NCBI RefSeq assembly: GCF_026798195.1
Contig: NZ_JAPQEZ010000004.1
Span: forward strand, 62,283-126,282
Reading direction: 5' to 3'
DNA: 64,000 nt
Origin: Lentilactobacillus senioris
GTDB lineage: Bacteria > Bacillota > Bacilli > Lactobacillales > Lactobacillaceae
Below the pieces are notes generated by a model, which ran no database searches, was not told where the DNA came from, and saw only the letters and a program-made list of their open reading frames with translations. A program made the translations under genes and the position numbers. Positions 19,970 through 28,863 of the stretch are shown here, piece by piece. How positions within the stretch are numbered: the first letter of the stretch is position 1; the number at the start of each line of letters is the position of its first letter.

Positions 19970-20856
19970 AAGCAAATCAACGTAAAAACCAAATCGCGAT
20001 TGGTGGAGTTCGAGTAATTGCTGCTTTGGTTGTCATTATCTTGGCCCTATTACTGGGATACATTTTTGTTAGAGGTCTGCCATATGTGAACTGGCATTTC
20101 TTAACTAGCCCAGCCAAACCGTTTCAAGCTGGCGGTGGAATTGGCATTCAATTATTCAATTCATTTTACCTGTTAATCTTAACGTTAATCATTTCATTTC
20201 CGATTTCGTTAGGAGCAGCTATCTACCTGAATCAATATGCTAAGGATAATTGGTTAACCTCTGTGATGCGGACCAGTATTGAAATTTTAAGTTCTTTACC
20301 ATCTGTAGTGGTGGGGTTATTTGGTTTCTTACTTTTCGTAATTCAAATGGGATATGGCTTCTCAATTCTTTCAGGGGCATTGACCTTAGCAGTTTTCAAC
20401 TTACCTTTGCTAACTAGAAGCGTAGAAGATGCAATTGGTAGCGTCGATGATAATCAACTTCAAGGTGGGTTGGGATTAGGCCTTTCTAAGTTTGAAACCA
20501 TTACCCATATCGTAGTACCAGCAGCTTTACCTAGCATTATCAGTGGGGTAATCTTGTCAGCTGGTCGAATTTTTGGTGAAGCGGCTGCCTTAATTTATAC
20601 AGCCGGACAAAGTGCACCAGCACTAGACTTTGCTGACTGGAATCCATTTAATAGTGCTAGTCCGCTAAACCCGATGCGGCCCGCAGAAACTTTAGCAGTT
20701 CACATCTGGAAAATTAATTCTGAAGGAATTATGCCTGATGGTACCCAAGTTTCAGCTGGTTCAGCAGCAGTCTTGGTTTTGGCTATTTTGCTCTTTAACT
20801 TATTAGCCCGTTACCTGGGTAGAAAAATTTTCAAGAAAATGACGGCTACTGATTAA
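19966..20856 (+). CDS. pstA: Phosphate ABC transporter permease PstA
   Basis: This 296-residue second permease has six membrane segments and the coupling loop GLGLSKFETITHIVVPAALP (near 168-187). It pairs with PstC to form the transmembrane pathway for phosphate. It overlaps pstC by four bases and is followed after 12 bases by the first of two pstB genes. Confidence 0.95.
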   Translation: MKANQRKNQIAIGGVRVIAALVVIILALLLGYIFVRGLPYVNWHFLTSPAKPFQAGGGIGIQLFNSFYLLILTLIISFPISLGAAIYLNQYAKDNWLTSVMRTSIEILSSLPSVVVGLFGFLLFVIQMGYGFSILSGALTLAVFNLPLLTRSVEDAIGSVDDNQLQGGLGLGLSKFETITHIVVPAALPSIISGVILSAGRIFGEAAALIYTAGQSAPALDFADWNPFNSASPLNPMRPAETLAVHIWKINSEGIMPDGTQVSAGSAAVLVLAILLFNLLARYLGRKIFKKMTATD

Positions 20857-20868
20857 GGAGGAATTTTA

Positions 20869-21663
20869 ATGCTACAAACAGCAGAGCAGTACTTATATCA
20901 ATTTGATAAAGAAACGCCAATTGCGATTTCTACTGATAAACTGAACGTCTTTTACGATGATCGGCACGCCATGATTGATGCTTCCTTGGCCTTTAAGCAA
21001 AATACGATTACCGCCTTAATTGGGCCTTCAGGTTCCGGTAAGTCTACTTATCTACGTTCCTTAAACCGGATGAACGACGATGTTGCCACCGTTACTGGAC
21101 AAATTAACTTTCAAGGAATCAATATTAATCAACCAGCAGTTGACGTTTATGAAGTCAGACGGCAAATCGGAATGGTGTTTCAACGGCCTAATCCGTTTGC
21201 TAAGTCGATTTATGATAATATTACCTTTGCTTTAAAGCGGCGAGGGATCACGGATAAGCAGATCCTAGATGAAATTGTAGAAACTTCTTTAAAGCAAGCA
21301 GCTATCTGGGATCAGGTAAAGGATCAATTAAATAAAAGTGCTTTAGCATTATCAGGTGGTCAAGCGCAACGAGTTTGTATCGCTAGAGCATTAGCCGTGA
21401 AGCCAGAGATTTTATTGTTAGATGAACCTGCTAGTGCACTAGATCCGATTTCAACTGCCCAGTTAGAACAAACTTTAAAAGATTTACGCGAACAATATAC
21501 AATTATTATTGTCACTCATAATATGCAACAAGCGGCCCGCTTAAGTGACTATACGGTCTTTTTTGATCAAGGCAGGGTAGTGGAATACAACCAAACCAGA
21601 AAAGTATTTACTCGTCCCAAGATGGACCGTACCAACGATTATGTTTCTGGTAATTTTGGATAG
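20869..21663 (+). CDS. pstB: Phosphate ABC transporter ATPase PstB (first copy)
   Basis: This is the 264-residue ATPase of the phosphate importer. It shows Walker [10 protein letters not shown] near residue 50, Q-loop VFQRPNPF, signature LSGGQAQR and Walker [14 protein letters not shown]. Compared with its neighbour it has a roughly 18-residue N-terminal extension and a slightly unusual signature (AQR where QQR is usual) and Walker B (EPAS where EPTS is usual). Two tandem pstB genes are common in lactobacilli and streptococci. Which copy dominates cannot be told from sequence. Confidence 0.94.
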   Translation: MLQTAEQYLYQFDKETPIAISTDKLNVFYDDRHAMIDASLAFKQNTITALIGPSGSGKSTYLRSLNRMNDDVATVTGQINFQGININQPAVDVYEVRRQIGMVFQRPNPFAKSIYDNITFALKRRGITDKQILDEIVETSLKQAAIWDQVKDQLNKSALALSGGQAQRVCIARALAVKPEILLLDEPASALDPISTAQLEQTLKDLREQYTIIIVTHNMQQAARLSDYTVFFDQGRVVEYNQTRKVFTRPKMDRTNDYVSGNFG

Positions 21664-21674
21664 GAGGCGGCTTA

Positions 21675-22430
21675 ATGAGCGCAATTATTGAATCTCAAAA
21701 TTTAAACCTCTTTTATGGTGATTTTCAGGCTTTATATGACATTAATCTTGCTTTTCAACCCAATGAAATTACCGCCTTAATTGGCCCATCTGGCTGTGGG
21801 AAATCTACGTTTTTACGTAGTTTAAACCGAATGAACGACTTGATTGATGGAGTTAAAATCGAAGGCAAAATTCTGTTTGAGGGCAACGATATTTATGCCC
21901 CTCATGTTGATCTGGTAGAGCTACGAAGTCAAATTGGCATGGTGTTTCAACAGCCTAATCCATTTCCGTTTTCCGTTTATGATAACGTTAGCTTTGGTCT
22001 CAAATTAGCTGGTGTGAAGGATAAAACCCAAATTGATGCGGCGGTAGAACGGAGTTTAAAGCAGGCCGCAATTTGGGATGAAGTCAAGGACAAGCTTCAC
22101 CAAAACGCGTCGGCATTTTCGGGGGGACAACAACAGCGAATTTGTATCGCTCGAGTTTTGGCGGTTTCTCCAGAGATTATTTTAATGGACGAACCCACCA
22201 GTGCTTTGGACCCTATTTCAAGTGCTAAAATCGAAGAAACGATGCTAGAATTAAAAGAAGAGTACACGATTATTACGGTTACCCATAATTTAGCTCAAGC
22301 TGGTAGAATTTCAGATCGAACTGCCTTTTTTAACGCTGGTAAGATTGTTGAGTTTGATAAAACCAAGAAAATGTTTTTAAAACCAGCAAAACAAGAAACG
22401 GCAGATTACTTAGCCGGTAAATTCGGATAG
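21675..22430 (+). CDS. pstB: Phosphate ABC transporter ATPase PstB (second copy)
   Basis: This is the second PstB paralogue, 251 residues, closer to the family consensus: Walker [25 protein letters not shown], signature FSGGQQQR and Walker [14 protein letters not shown]. It lies 11 bases after the first copy with an AGGAGG site, and 11 bases before phoU. The copies are clearly diverged and not a recent duplication. Confidence 0.95.
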   Translation: MSAIIESQNLNLFYGDFQALYDINLAFQPNEITALIGPSGCGKSTFLRSLNRMNDLIDGVKIEGKILFEGNDIYAPHVDLVELRSQIGMVFQQPNPFPFSVYDNVSFGLKLAGVKDKTQIDAAVERSLKQAAIWDEVKDKLHQNASAFSGGQQQRICIARVLAVSPEIILMDEPTSALDPISSAKIEETMLELKEEYTIITVTHNLAQAGRISDRTAFFNAGKIVEFDKTKKMFLKPAKQETADYLAGKFG

Positions 22431-22441
22431 GAGGAAATAAG

Positions 22442-23101
22442 ATGAAAATTATTGAACAAGAACTAACTAACTTAAATTCTCAGTTTGTAGAAATGGGTTC
22501 TTTAGCTACTGAAGCCGTGATTAAAGCCGGAAAATCGTTTGTGGAGCATGATGTTAATTTAGCTCAAGAAGTAATTGATTCCGATCATGCTATTAATGAA
22601 TTGCAAACCAAATTAGAAAAAAAATCTTTCGAATTAATTGCTTTATATCAACCGGTGGCAGCTGATTTAAGACACGTAGTCGGGGTATTGAAGGCCGTGA
22701 CCGATTTGGAGCGCATTGGTGATCACGCTCGAAATATTGCTAGAAGAACAATTAAGTTACAGGGATTAACCCATTTATCAGAAATTGAAGTCAATGTTAA
22801 GAAAATGGTTACAGAAGTAACTGCTGAGTTACAAGCAGCTTTAAATAGTTACGCAATAGTAGATCAAAATGCTGCTGAAGCAGTCCCTGAAACTTATAAT
22901 GAGACTATTAACGGCATGTATGATCAAATTGCCGGACCTAGTTATCAGGCCATGTCTAAAAATCCAGGGTTAATTAATTCAGCTATTATCTACCTAAAGG
23001 TGGCTCAAGATTTGGGTAGAATTAGTGACTATGGAATTAATATTTGTGAATGGACGGTCTATTTAGCCACGGGCAAAATTGTTGAGTTAAAGAACTACTA
23101 A
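22442..23101 (+). CDS. phoU: Phosphate signalling protein PhoU
   Basis: PhoU consists of two three-helix bundles (about 1-105 and 110-219). It connects the Pst transporter to PhoR and dampens phosphate uptake and signalling when phosphate is ample. The 219-residue product has the metal-binding-type motif DLERIGDHARNIARR near residue 88 and the related DLGRISDYGINI near 190. It is the last gene of the pst operon, followed by a terminator. Confidence 0.95.
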   Translation: MKIIEQELTNLNSQFVEMGSLATEAVIKAGKSFVEHDVNLAQEVIDSDHAINELQTKLEKKSFELIALYQPVAADLRHVVGVLKAVTDLERIGDHARNIARRTIKLQGLTHLSEIEVNVKKMVTEVTAELQAALNSYAIVDQNAAEAVPETYNETINGMYDQIAGPSYQAMSKNPGLINSAIIYLKVAQDLGRISDYGINICEWTVYLATGKIVELKNY

Positions 23102-23129
23102 GTTAAATAGGTTAAAAATCGCTAATTTT

Positions 23130-23161
23130 AGTGCTACAGACTTGAATGTAGCGCTTTTTTT
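23130..23161 (+). terminator. Terminator of the pst operon
   Basis: AGTGCTACA (23130-23138) pairs with TGTAGCGCT (23147-23155, one G-T pair) and is followed by a T-run. Confidence 0.88.
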
Positions 23162-23201
23162 GGATACTCTATGATTAGACTTATCTAGTAGGAGGAAAAT
23201 G

Positions 23202-23507
23202 ATGAAATCAAAAAAGCGATTTAGACGTTCCAGTACTAATCAAGTAGTTGCAGGGGTCTTAGGCGGTATTGGAGAATATTTTGATTGGAATGCTAATTTA
23301 CTCCGAATTTTATTTGTAGTTTTGTGTTTAACTCCAGGGATAGGTATTTTTTGTGTAATTGGTTACATAATTTTGGCAGTAATAGTGTCCGTTGATTATG
23401 GTCACCAACCTACCACTGCATTTACTAAACCAAATAATAAAAATCAGGGTCGAAAGGTTATTCATGGTGTGGAAGAACAAGACATCGATGACCCAAAGAG
23501 GGGATAA
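23202..23507 (+). CDS. PspC-domain membrane protein (YvlC-like)
   Basis: This is a small membrane protein of 101 residues with a PspC domain (about 6-65): a basic start, then STNQVVAGVLGGIGEYFDWN and a hydrophobic stretch at 40-65, then a charged tail. PspC-family proteins take part in envelope stress responses; in Bacillus the homologue YvlC sits with YvlD directly before hprK, as here. An ATG three bases upstream is too close to GGAGG (23191-23195), so 23202 is preferred. No partner pspA is present in this window. Confidence 0.88.
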   Translation: MKSKKRFRRSSTNQVVAGVLGGIGEYFDWNANLLRILFVVLCLTPGIGIFCVIGYIILAVIVSVDYGHQPTTAFTKPNNKNQGRKVIHGVEEQDIDDPKRG

Positions 23508-23509
23508 AT

Positions 23510-23866
23510 TTGAATTTTTTAACCAGCATAATTGTTAACGCAATAATTTTTATGGCATTAAGTGGCTTTTGGCCCACTTCCTTTCATGTTTCCAGTATTT
23601 GGGTCGCTTTAGGGGCTGCTGTAATACTAGCGGTCTTAAACGTTTTAGTTAAACCGATTATTAAGTTCTTTTCATTTCCCATTACCATTGTGACGTTAGG
23701 ATTGTTTAGTTTATTGATCAACGGTTTTATGCTAGAAATTACGTCTTGGATTGTCGGGAGTCAATTTTGGTTCTCATCCTTTTGGGTAGCGGTGGGAATC
23801 GCCATTTTGATGTCGATTATTAACATGATTGTAAACGAATTCTTTAGCAACCAACAATCTGATTAA
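23510..23866 (+). CDS. Phage holin family 4-type membrane protein (YvlD-like, DUF360)
   Basis: This 118-residue protein is almost entirely hydrophobic, with four membrane segments, and resembles Bacillus YvlD. Its holin-like name comes from fold resemblance. It is a chromosomal gene next to hprK and no phage genes are near, so lytic function should not be assumed. Start TTG sits behind GAGGGG and three bases after the pspC-like gene stop, so they are co-translated. An envelope-stress role with the upstream gene is an inference. Confidence 0.85.
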   Translation: MNFLTSIIVNAIIFMALSGFWPTSFHVSSIWVALGAAVILAVLNVLVKPIIKFFSFPITIVTLGLFSLLINGFMLEITSWIVGSQFWFSSFWVAVGIAILMSIINMIVNEFFSNQQSD

Positions 23867-23910
23867 TTAAAGTGCTAAAATTAAGGAAATGAAGTGAGGA
23901 GGAAGGTCTT

Positions 23911-24954
23911 TTGGCGGAAAGTGTTAGTGTTTACGACCTTGTTCAAAATGCTCGATTGAGTGTTTATTGTGGAGAAGAGTTTTTAAAAACGCGCAGAATT
24001 TCAACAAGCGATATTTCTAGACCAGGATTAGAATTAACTGGTTTTTTCAACTATTATCCTGCTAAGCGGGTACAACTTTTAGGAATTACTGAGATTTCTT
24101 ACGCTAAGCGTATGGAACCAGAAAAATTGCTGGAAGTAATGCAGGAAATGTGTCGACCAGAAACACCAGCATTCGTTATTTCAACGCAACTAGATCCACC
24201 AGAAGAATTATTGCAGGCTGCAAGACAGGCTAATATTCCAGTTTTGGGAACTAAATTAACCACTTCGCGAGTTTTATCGAACATGACTAATTATTTAGAA
24301 GATGAACTGGCAGAACGGAAATCACTACATGGAGTTTTAGTTGATGTGTATGGTTTAGGCTTATTGATTACCGGTGATAGTGGAATTGGTAAAAGTGAAA
24401 CTGCTCTAGAATTAGTTAAACGAGGTCATCGTTTGATTGCTGATGATCGTGTAGAGGTTTATCAACAGGATGAACAGACCTTGATGGGTACGGCACCGGC
24501 AATTTTACAGCATCTATTGGAAATTCGAGGAATTGGGATTATCGATGTCATGACGTTGTTTGGTACCGGGGCAGTTAGAAGCCGCACTAAGGTAGCGTTA
24601 ATTGTTAATTTAGCTAACTATTCCAAAGACGATAAGTATGACCGGTTAGGTAACGGAACCGAAAACGTTCAAATTTTTGACGTTCAAGTACCTAAAATCA
24701 CCATTCCGGTTAGAACTGGTCGAAATTTAGCCATCATTATTGAAGCGGCAGCGATGAACTTCCGAGCGCAATCAATGGGTTATGATGCTACTGCTACTTT
24801 TGATCGTAATTTGAATAATTTGATCAAACAAAATAGTGAAAGTGATACATCTGAAGAACAAAAAAACGAAAATATTATTAAACAAAATGAAGCTGCGATT
24901 GCTCCAGAAAAAAAGTCTAATACTGCTGGTAAGACTAAAGAAGAGAAGGAGTAA
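23911..24954 (+). CDS. hprK: HPr kinase/phosphorylase
   Basis: HprK phosphorylates HPr on Ser46 at high glycolytic flux, and removes it when phosphate is high, controlling PTS uptake and CcpA-dependent catabolite control. The 347-residue product has an N-terminal domain (1-130), Walker A GDSGIGKS (155-162) and the signature LEIRGIGIIDV (203-213). It is longer than the usual 310-320 residues because of a Lys/Glu/Asn-rich tail from about 306 onward. Start TTG lies behind GAGGAGG. A near-consensus CcpA site before gap in this window is a likely downstream target. Confidence 0.97.
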   Translation: MAESVSVYDLVQNARLSVYCGEEFLKTRRISTSDISRPGLELTGFFNYYPAKRVQLLGITEISYAKRMEPEKLLEVMQEMCRPETPAFVISTQLDPPEELLQAARQANIPVLGTKLTTSRVLSNMTNYLEDELAERKSLHGVLVDVYGLGLLITGDSGIGKSETALELVKRGHRLIADDRVEVYQQDEQTLMGTAPAILQHLLEIRGIGIIDVMTLFGTGAVRSRTKVALIVNLANYSKDDKYDRLGNGTENVQIFDVQVPKITIPVRTGRNLAIIIEAAAMNFRAQSMGYDATATFDRNLNNLIKQNSESDTSEEQKNENIIKQNEAAIAPEKKSNTAGKTKEEKE

Positions 24955-24960
24955 TTGGTT

Positions 24961-25788
24961 GTGATACAAAGTTTGGCTTTAAATCCGATTGCATTTCACT
25001 TAGGTGGTATCGAAGTTCACTGGTACGGTATTATTATTGCTAGTGCAGTGCTATTAGCTGTTTTTCTAGCAACTAGGGAAGGTAGTCGACGCGGAATTGA
25101 TCCGGACAATATTTATGATATGATTTTGTGGGCATTACCAGCCGCTTTAATTTGTGCAAGATTGTATTATGTAATTTTTGAGTGGGGGTATTATTCCGCT
25201 CATCCGGATGAAATTATACGGATCTGGGATGGTGGAATTGCTATTTATGGGTCTTTAATCGGAGCCATGGCAGTCATCATTTGGTATTGTCGCAAACATT
25301 TTATTTCGGTTTGGTTAATGCTAGACGTGGCGGCACCTACCGTTATCTTGGCTCAGGCCATTGGTAGGTGGGGCAATTTTATGAACCAAGAAGCCTTTGG
25401 ACAGGTAACTACTTTGAATTTCTTGCAGGGGCTACATTTACCGGAATGGATTATTAATCAGATGTATATTACCGGAATGTATCGTCAACCAACTTTTTTA
25501 TATGAGTCGGTTTGGAGCTTCCTAGGCTTTATGGTTTTAGTGTCACTACGCCATAATCCACATCTGTTTAAACAAGGAGAAATTTTTTTAACGTATGTTT
25601 TATGGTATTCCTTTGGCCGTTTTTTTGTAGAAGGAATGCGGACAGATAGTTTGATGTTAGGTGGACTTAGGATTTCTCAAATTTTATCGATAGTGTTGTT
25701 TATTGGAGCTATCGGAATTTTTATTTATCGTAGAAAACAACAGCAGCCTTGGTATCTCACTGGGGCCACAAATGACGAACAAATTTAA
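24961..25788 (+). CDS. lgt: Prolipoprotein diacylglyceryl transferase
   Basis: Lgt transfers diacylglycerol from phosphatidylglycerol to the lipobox cysteine of prolipoproteins, the first step of lipoprotein maturation. The 275-residue protein has seven membrane segments, HWYGI near residue 20, and the signature [13 protein letters not shown] near 140 with its essential Arg and Asn. A TTG at 24955 is in frame, but GTG 24961 is better spaced from AGAAGGAG. It directly follows hprK, the conserved hprK-lgt order. Confidence 0.97.
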   Translation: MIQSLALNPIAFHLGGIEVHWYGIIIASAVLLAVFLATREGSRRGIDPDNIYDMILWALPAALICARLYYVIFEWGYYSAHPDEIIRIWDGGIAIYGSLIGAMAVIIWYCRKHFISVWLMLDVAAPTVILAQAIGRWGNFMNQEAFGQVTTLNFLQGLHLPEWIINQMYITGMYRQPTFLYESVWSFLGFMVLVSLRHNPHLFKQGEIFLTYVLWYSFGRFFVEGMRTDSLMLGGLRISQILSIVLFIGAIGIFIYRRKQQQPWYLTGATNDEQI

Positions 25789-25800
25789 GGAGAACATAAT

Positions 25801-26817
25801 ATGGCAGAAAAAGTTGCGATACTAGGTGCAGGTTCTTGGGGCAGTATCTTAGCCAGTGTTTTAGATGAAAATGGTTCGGAAGTTCGGATCTGGTCATACA
25901 ATCCTGAACAGGTTAAAGAATTAAATGATCAACATACTAACAAGCGTTATGTCAAAGATTACACCTACTCTGAAAGCATTGTGGCATATTCAGACATTGA
26001 AGCCGCAATTAAAGGAGCAGATGACATTTTATTCGTTGTGCCAACCCAGGTTACTAGAAGTGTGGCTCGCCAAGTAGGAGAGATCATGAAACGAACGGGT
26101 CAGAAGGCTACTATTTTACACGCTTCTAAGGGAATTGAAGAAAAAACATATGCCAGATTGTCTCAAGTCTTGGCTGAAGAAATTGCTCCTGAAAACCGGG
26201 ACGCAATTGCTGTTTTGTCAGGTCCTAGTCAGGCTGAAGACGTTGCAAGACATGATATTACTTTAGTGACCGTGGCTAGTGAGAATCAACACGCAGCCGA
26301 AAAGCTTCAAAAGTTATTTATGAATAACTACTTCAGAGTGTATACTAACGATGATATTATCGGTGTTGAAATTGGGGCGGCATTGAAAAATATTATTGCG
26401 TTAGGAGCTGGAGCTCTTCATGGTTTAGGCTATGGAGATAATGCCAAAGCAGCATTAATGACTCGAGGGCTAGCTGAAATTTCTCGGTTAGGAACTTCTT
26501 TTGGAGCTAATCCATTAACCTTTATCGGATTATCTGGGGTCGGTGATATTATCGTCACTGCTACTAGTACTAACTCCCGAAACTGGCGAGCTGGTAACGA
26601 ATTAGGCCAAGGAAAATCCCTAACCGAAGTTGTAGAAAACATGGGAATGGTAATCGAAGGGGTTGCCACTGCCAGAGCAGCTTATGAATTGTCACAAGAA
26701 CGAGGCATTGAAATGCCAATTACCACCGCAATTTACAAAGTACTATACGAAAACTTAGAAATTAGGGATGCTATTCGTTGGGCAATGACCCGTGATGGCA
26801 AGGCCGAAATTGGCTAA
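25801..26817 (+). CDS. gpsA: NAD(P)-dependent glycerol-3-phosphate dehydrogenase
   Basis: GpsA reduces dihydroxyacetone phosphate to sn-glycerol 3-phosphate for phospholipid and teichoic acid backbones. The 338-residue product has the N-terminal dinucleotide motif GAGSWGS (residues 9-15), the substrate-site lysine in ALKNIIALGAGALHGLGYGDN (near 190-210) and a C-terminal helical domain with NELGQGKS. It follows lgt after 12 bases with AAGGAG and precedes galU, as in many lactobacilli. Confidence 0.97.
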   Translation: MAEKVAILGAGSWGSILASVLDENGSEVRIWSYNPEQVKELNDQHTNKRYVKDYTYSESIVAYSDIEAAIKGADDILFVVPTQVTRSVARQVGEIMKRTGQKATILHASKGIEEKTYARLSQVLAEEIAPENRDAIAVLSGPSQAEDVARHDITLVTVASENQHAAEKLQKLFMNNYFRVYTNDDIIGVEIGAALKNIIALGAGALHGLGYGDNAKAALMTRGLAEISRLGTSFGANPLTFIGLSGVGDIIVTATSTNSRNWRAGNELGQGKSLTEVVENMGMVIEGVATARAAYELSQERGIEMPITTAIYKVLYENLEIRDAIRWAMTRDGKAEIG

Positions 26818-26838
26818 GAAAAATTAAGGAGTTTACCA

Positions 26839-27741
26839 ATGACTAAGAAAGTTACCAAAGCAGTAATTCCAGCAGCGGGGCTAGGAACCCGTTTTCTACC
26901 TGAAACTAAGGCGTTGCCTAAGGAAATGCTGCCAATTGTTGACACGCCAACTATTCAATTTATTGTAGAAGAAGCTAAAAAGTCTGGTATTAAAGACATT
27001 GTAATCGTTATCGGTAAGGGCAAACGCTCTATTGAAGATCACTTTGATTCCAATCCAGAACTAGAAATGAATTTAGAAGAAAAGCATAAAGAAAAAATGC
27101 TAGAATCTATCCGTAAAACTAACGATATGAATATTTACTTTATTCGCCAATCTCATCCTCGTGGATTAGGGGATGCGGTTTACACCGCTAGAAGTTTTAT
27201 TGGCAACGAACCCTTTGTGGTCATGTTAGGTGACGATGTTATGGAGGACAAGGTTCCATTAACTAAACAATTGATGGAAAGCTACGCTGATACTGGTGCT
27301 TCTACGTTGGCAGTTAAGAAAGTCCCCCACAAAGATATTTCTAAGTATGGTGTTATTGATCCTTCTAAAGAAGTAAAGGCTGGTCTTTATAACGTTAAAC
27401 AATTTGTGGAAAAACCAGCTCCTGAAGAAGCCCCAAGTGATTTGGCTATTATCGGCCGTTACTTACTAACTCCTGAAATTTTTGGGATTTTGGAAAACAC
27501 TGCTCCAGATGATGGTGGTGAAATTCAATTGACCACTGCCATTGATACCTTAAACAAGACTCAACGGGTTTTTGCTCACGAATTTAAGGGGAAGCGGTTT
27601 GATACGGGTAACAAGTTAAGTTGGTTGAAGACTAACATCACTTTTGGATTACGGCACGAAGAAATTGCTGATGGTCTAAGAACGTACATTAAAGAACTAG
27701 GTAAAGAGTTAACTGAAGAAGACAACAAGGCCCAAAAATAA
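26839..27741 (+). CDS. galU: UTP-glucose-1-phosphate uridylyltransferase
   Basis: GalU makes UDP-glucose from UTP and glucose-1-phosphate, feeding glycolipid, teichoic acid glycosylation and galactose metabolism. The 300-residue product begins with the nucleotidyltransferase signature [20 protein letters not shown] (residues 11-30). It also contains VMLGDDVM (near 134) and [13 protein letters not shown] (near 195). It is 21 bases downstream of gpsA. No terminator is visible before trxB. Confidence 0.97.
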   Translation: MTKKVTKAVIPAAGLGTRFLPETKALPKEMLPIVDTPTIQFIVEEAKKSGIKDIVIVIGKGKRSIEDHFDSNPELEMNLEEKHKEKMLESIRKTNDMNIYFIRQSHPRGLGDAVYTARSFIGNEPFVVMLGDDVMEDKVPLTKQLMESYADTGASTLAVKKVPHKDISKYGVIDPSKEVKAGLYNVKQFVEKPAPEEAPSDLAIIGRYLLTPEIFGILENTAPDDGGEIQLTTAIDTLNKTQRVFAHEFKGKRFDTGNKLSWLKTNITFGLRHEEIADGLRTYIKELGKELTEEDNKAQK

Positions 27742-27818
27742 AATACTGGACAAACTTACTTTTTAATAGTAAAGTCTTTCTCAGATATTAAGTATATTTC
27801 TTTATGAGGAGGAGCCAA

Positions 27819-28742
27819 ATGACAAAAAGTTATGATGTCGTTGTAATTGGTGCGGGACCTGGTGGCATGACCGCTGCTTTATATGCATCCCGAGCCAATT
27901 ATTCAGTAGCAATGATCGACCGTGGGATTTATGGTGGTCAAATGAATAACACGGCAGAAATTGAAAATTATCCTGGATTTAAATCCATTATGGGACCTGA
28001 TTTGGCTCAAAATATGTATGATAGCTCCATTAATTTTGGAGCAGAGTACGTATACGGAAGTGTAGAGTCAATCACAGACCTAGGTGATACTAAGTTAGTT
28101 AAGACTGATAGTGAAGAAATCGAAGCTAAGGTTGTTATCATCGGCACTGGTTCCGAATACAAGAAATTAGGCGTTCTAGGCGAAGACGAATTTGGTGGCC
28201 GGGGAGTTTCCTACTGTGCTGTCTGCGACGGAGCATTCTTTAAAAATAAGGATGTGGTTGTCGTGGGGGGCGGAGATTCTGCCATTGAAGAAGGCCTTTA
28301 CCTAACTAAAATCGCTAACTCAGTAACTGTTATTCACCGACGTGATCAACTTCGGGCACAAAAGGTTTCTCAAGAACGGGCATTTTCTAACGAAAAGATG
28401 AATTTCGTTTGGAATACTAACGTTGAAGAAATTTTAGGTGATGAAAATAAAGTTACCGGTGTGCGGGTTCGAAATAATCAAACTGGTGAAGAATCTACGA
28501 TTGATGCTGCTGGGGTGTTTATTTATGTAGGTCTTAACCCAATGACTGAACCATTTAAAAATTTAGGGATTACTGATGATAATGGTTGGATTGAAACCAA
28601 TGATCAAATGGAAACCAAAGTTCCTGGGGTATACGCAGTGGGAGATGTTCGTAAGAAGGATTTACGTCAAATCACAACTGCCGTTGGTGAAGGTGGAATT
28701 GCCGGCCAACAAGCCTTTAAATATATTGAAGCTCATAAATAG
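27819..28742 (+). CDS. trxB: Thioredoxin reductase
   Basis: TrxB is an FAD-dependent NADPH:thioredoxin reductase of 307 residues. It shows the FAD motif GAGPGG (11-16), redox-active cysteines C133 and C136 in CAVC, NADPH motif GGGDSAIEEG near 154, and the C-terminal FAD motif GVYAVGDVR. An in-frame ATG at 27804 would add five residues but itself overlaps the GAGGAGGAG ribosome site, so 27819 is chosen. The gene closes at a terminator. Confidence 0.97.
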   Translation: MTKSYDVVVIGAGPGGMTAALYASRANYSVAMIDRGIYGGQMNNTAEIENYPGFKSIMGPDLAQNMYDSSINFGAEYVYGSVESITDLGDTKLVKTDSEEIEAKVVIIGTGSEYKKLGVLGEDEFGGRGVSYCAVCDGAFFKNKDVVVVGGGDSAIEEGLYLTKIANSVTVIHRRDQLRAQKVSQERAFSNEKMNFVWNTNVEEILGDENKVTGVRVRNNQTGEESTIDAAGVFIYVGLNPMTEPFKNLGITDDNGWIETNDQMETKVPGVYAVGDVRKKDLRQITTAVGEGGIAGQQAFKYIEAHK

Positions 28743-28744
28743 TT

Positions 28745-28777
28745 AAAAATCGTAATCCATGTGATTACGATTTTTTT
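28745..28777 (+). terminator. Terminator after trxB
   Basis: ATCGTAATC (28749-28757) pairs with GATTACGAT (28763-28771), flanked by A and T runs. Confidence 0.9.
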
Positions 28778-28796
28778 ATATCCAGGCAAAAATGAT

Positions 28797-28824
28797 TTGC
28801 GAAAGTATGTTCGTATGGTAGAAT
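28797..28824 (+). promoter_or_regulatory. uvrBA promoter with LexA (SOS) box
   Basis: CGAAAGTATGTTCG at 28800-28813 matches the Gram-positive LexA/DinR consensus CGAACRNRYGTTYG except at one base. It overlaps TTGCGA (28797-28802), which with TAGAAT (28819-28824, spacing 16) forms a plausible promoter. LexA repression and DNA-damage induction of uvrB-uvrA are inferred. Confidence 0.82.
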
Positions 28825-28863
28825 TGTCGGTGTACTTTGAATGAACGGACAGGGGGTCGTCAA

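Noticed and set aside
23510-23866. Holin-like protein as a sign of a prophage
   Set aside because: It is the chromosomal YvlD type in the conserved place before hprK; no phage genes, att sites or lysins are next to it.
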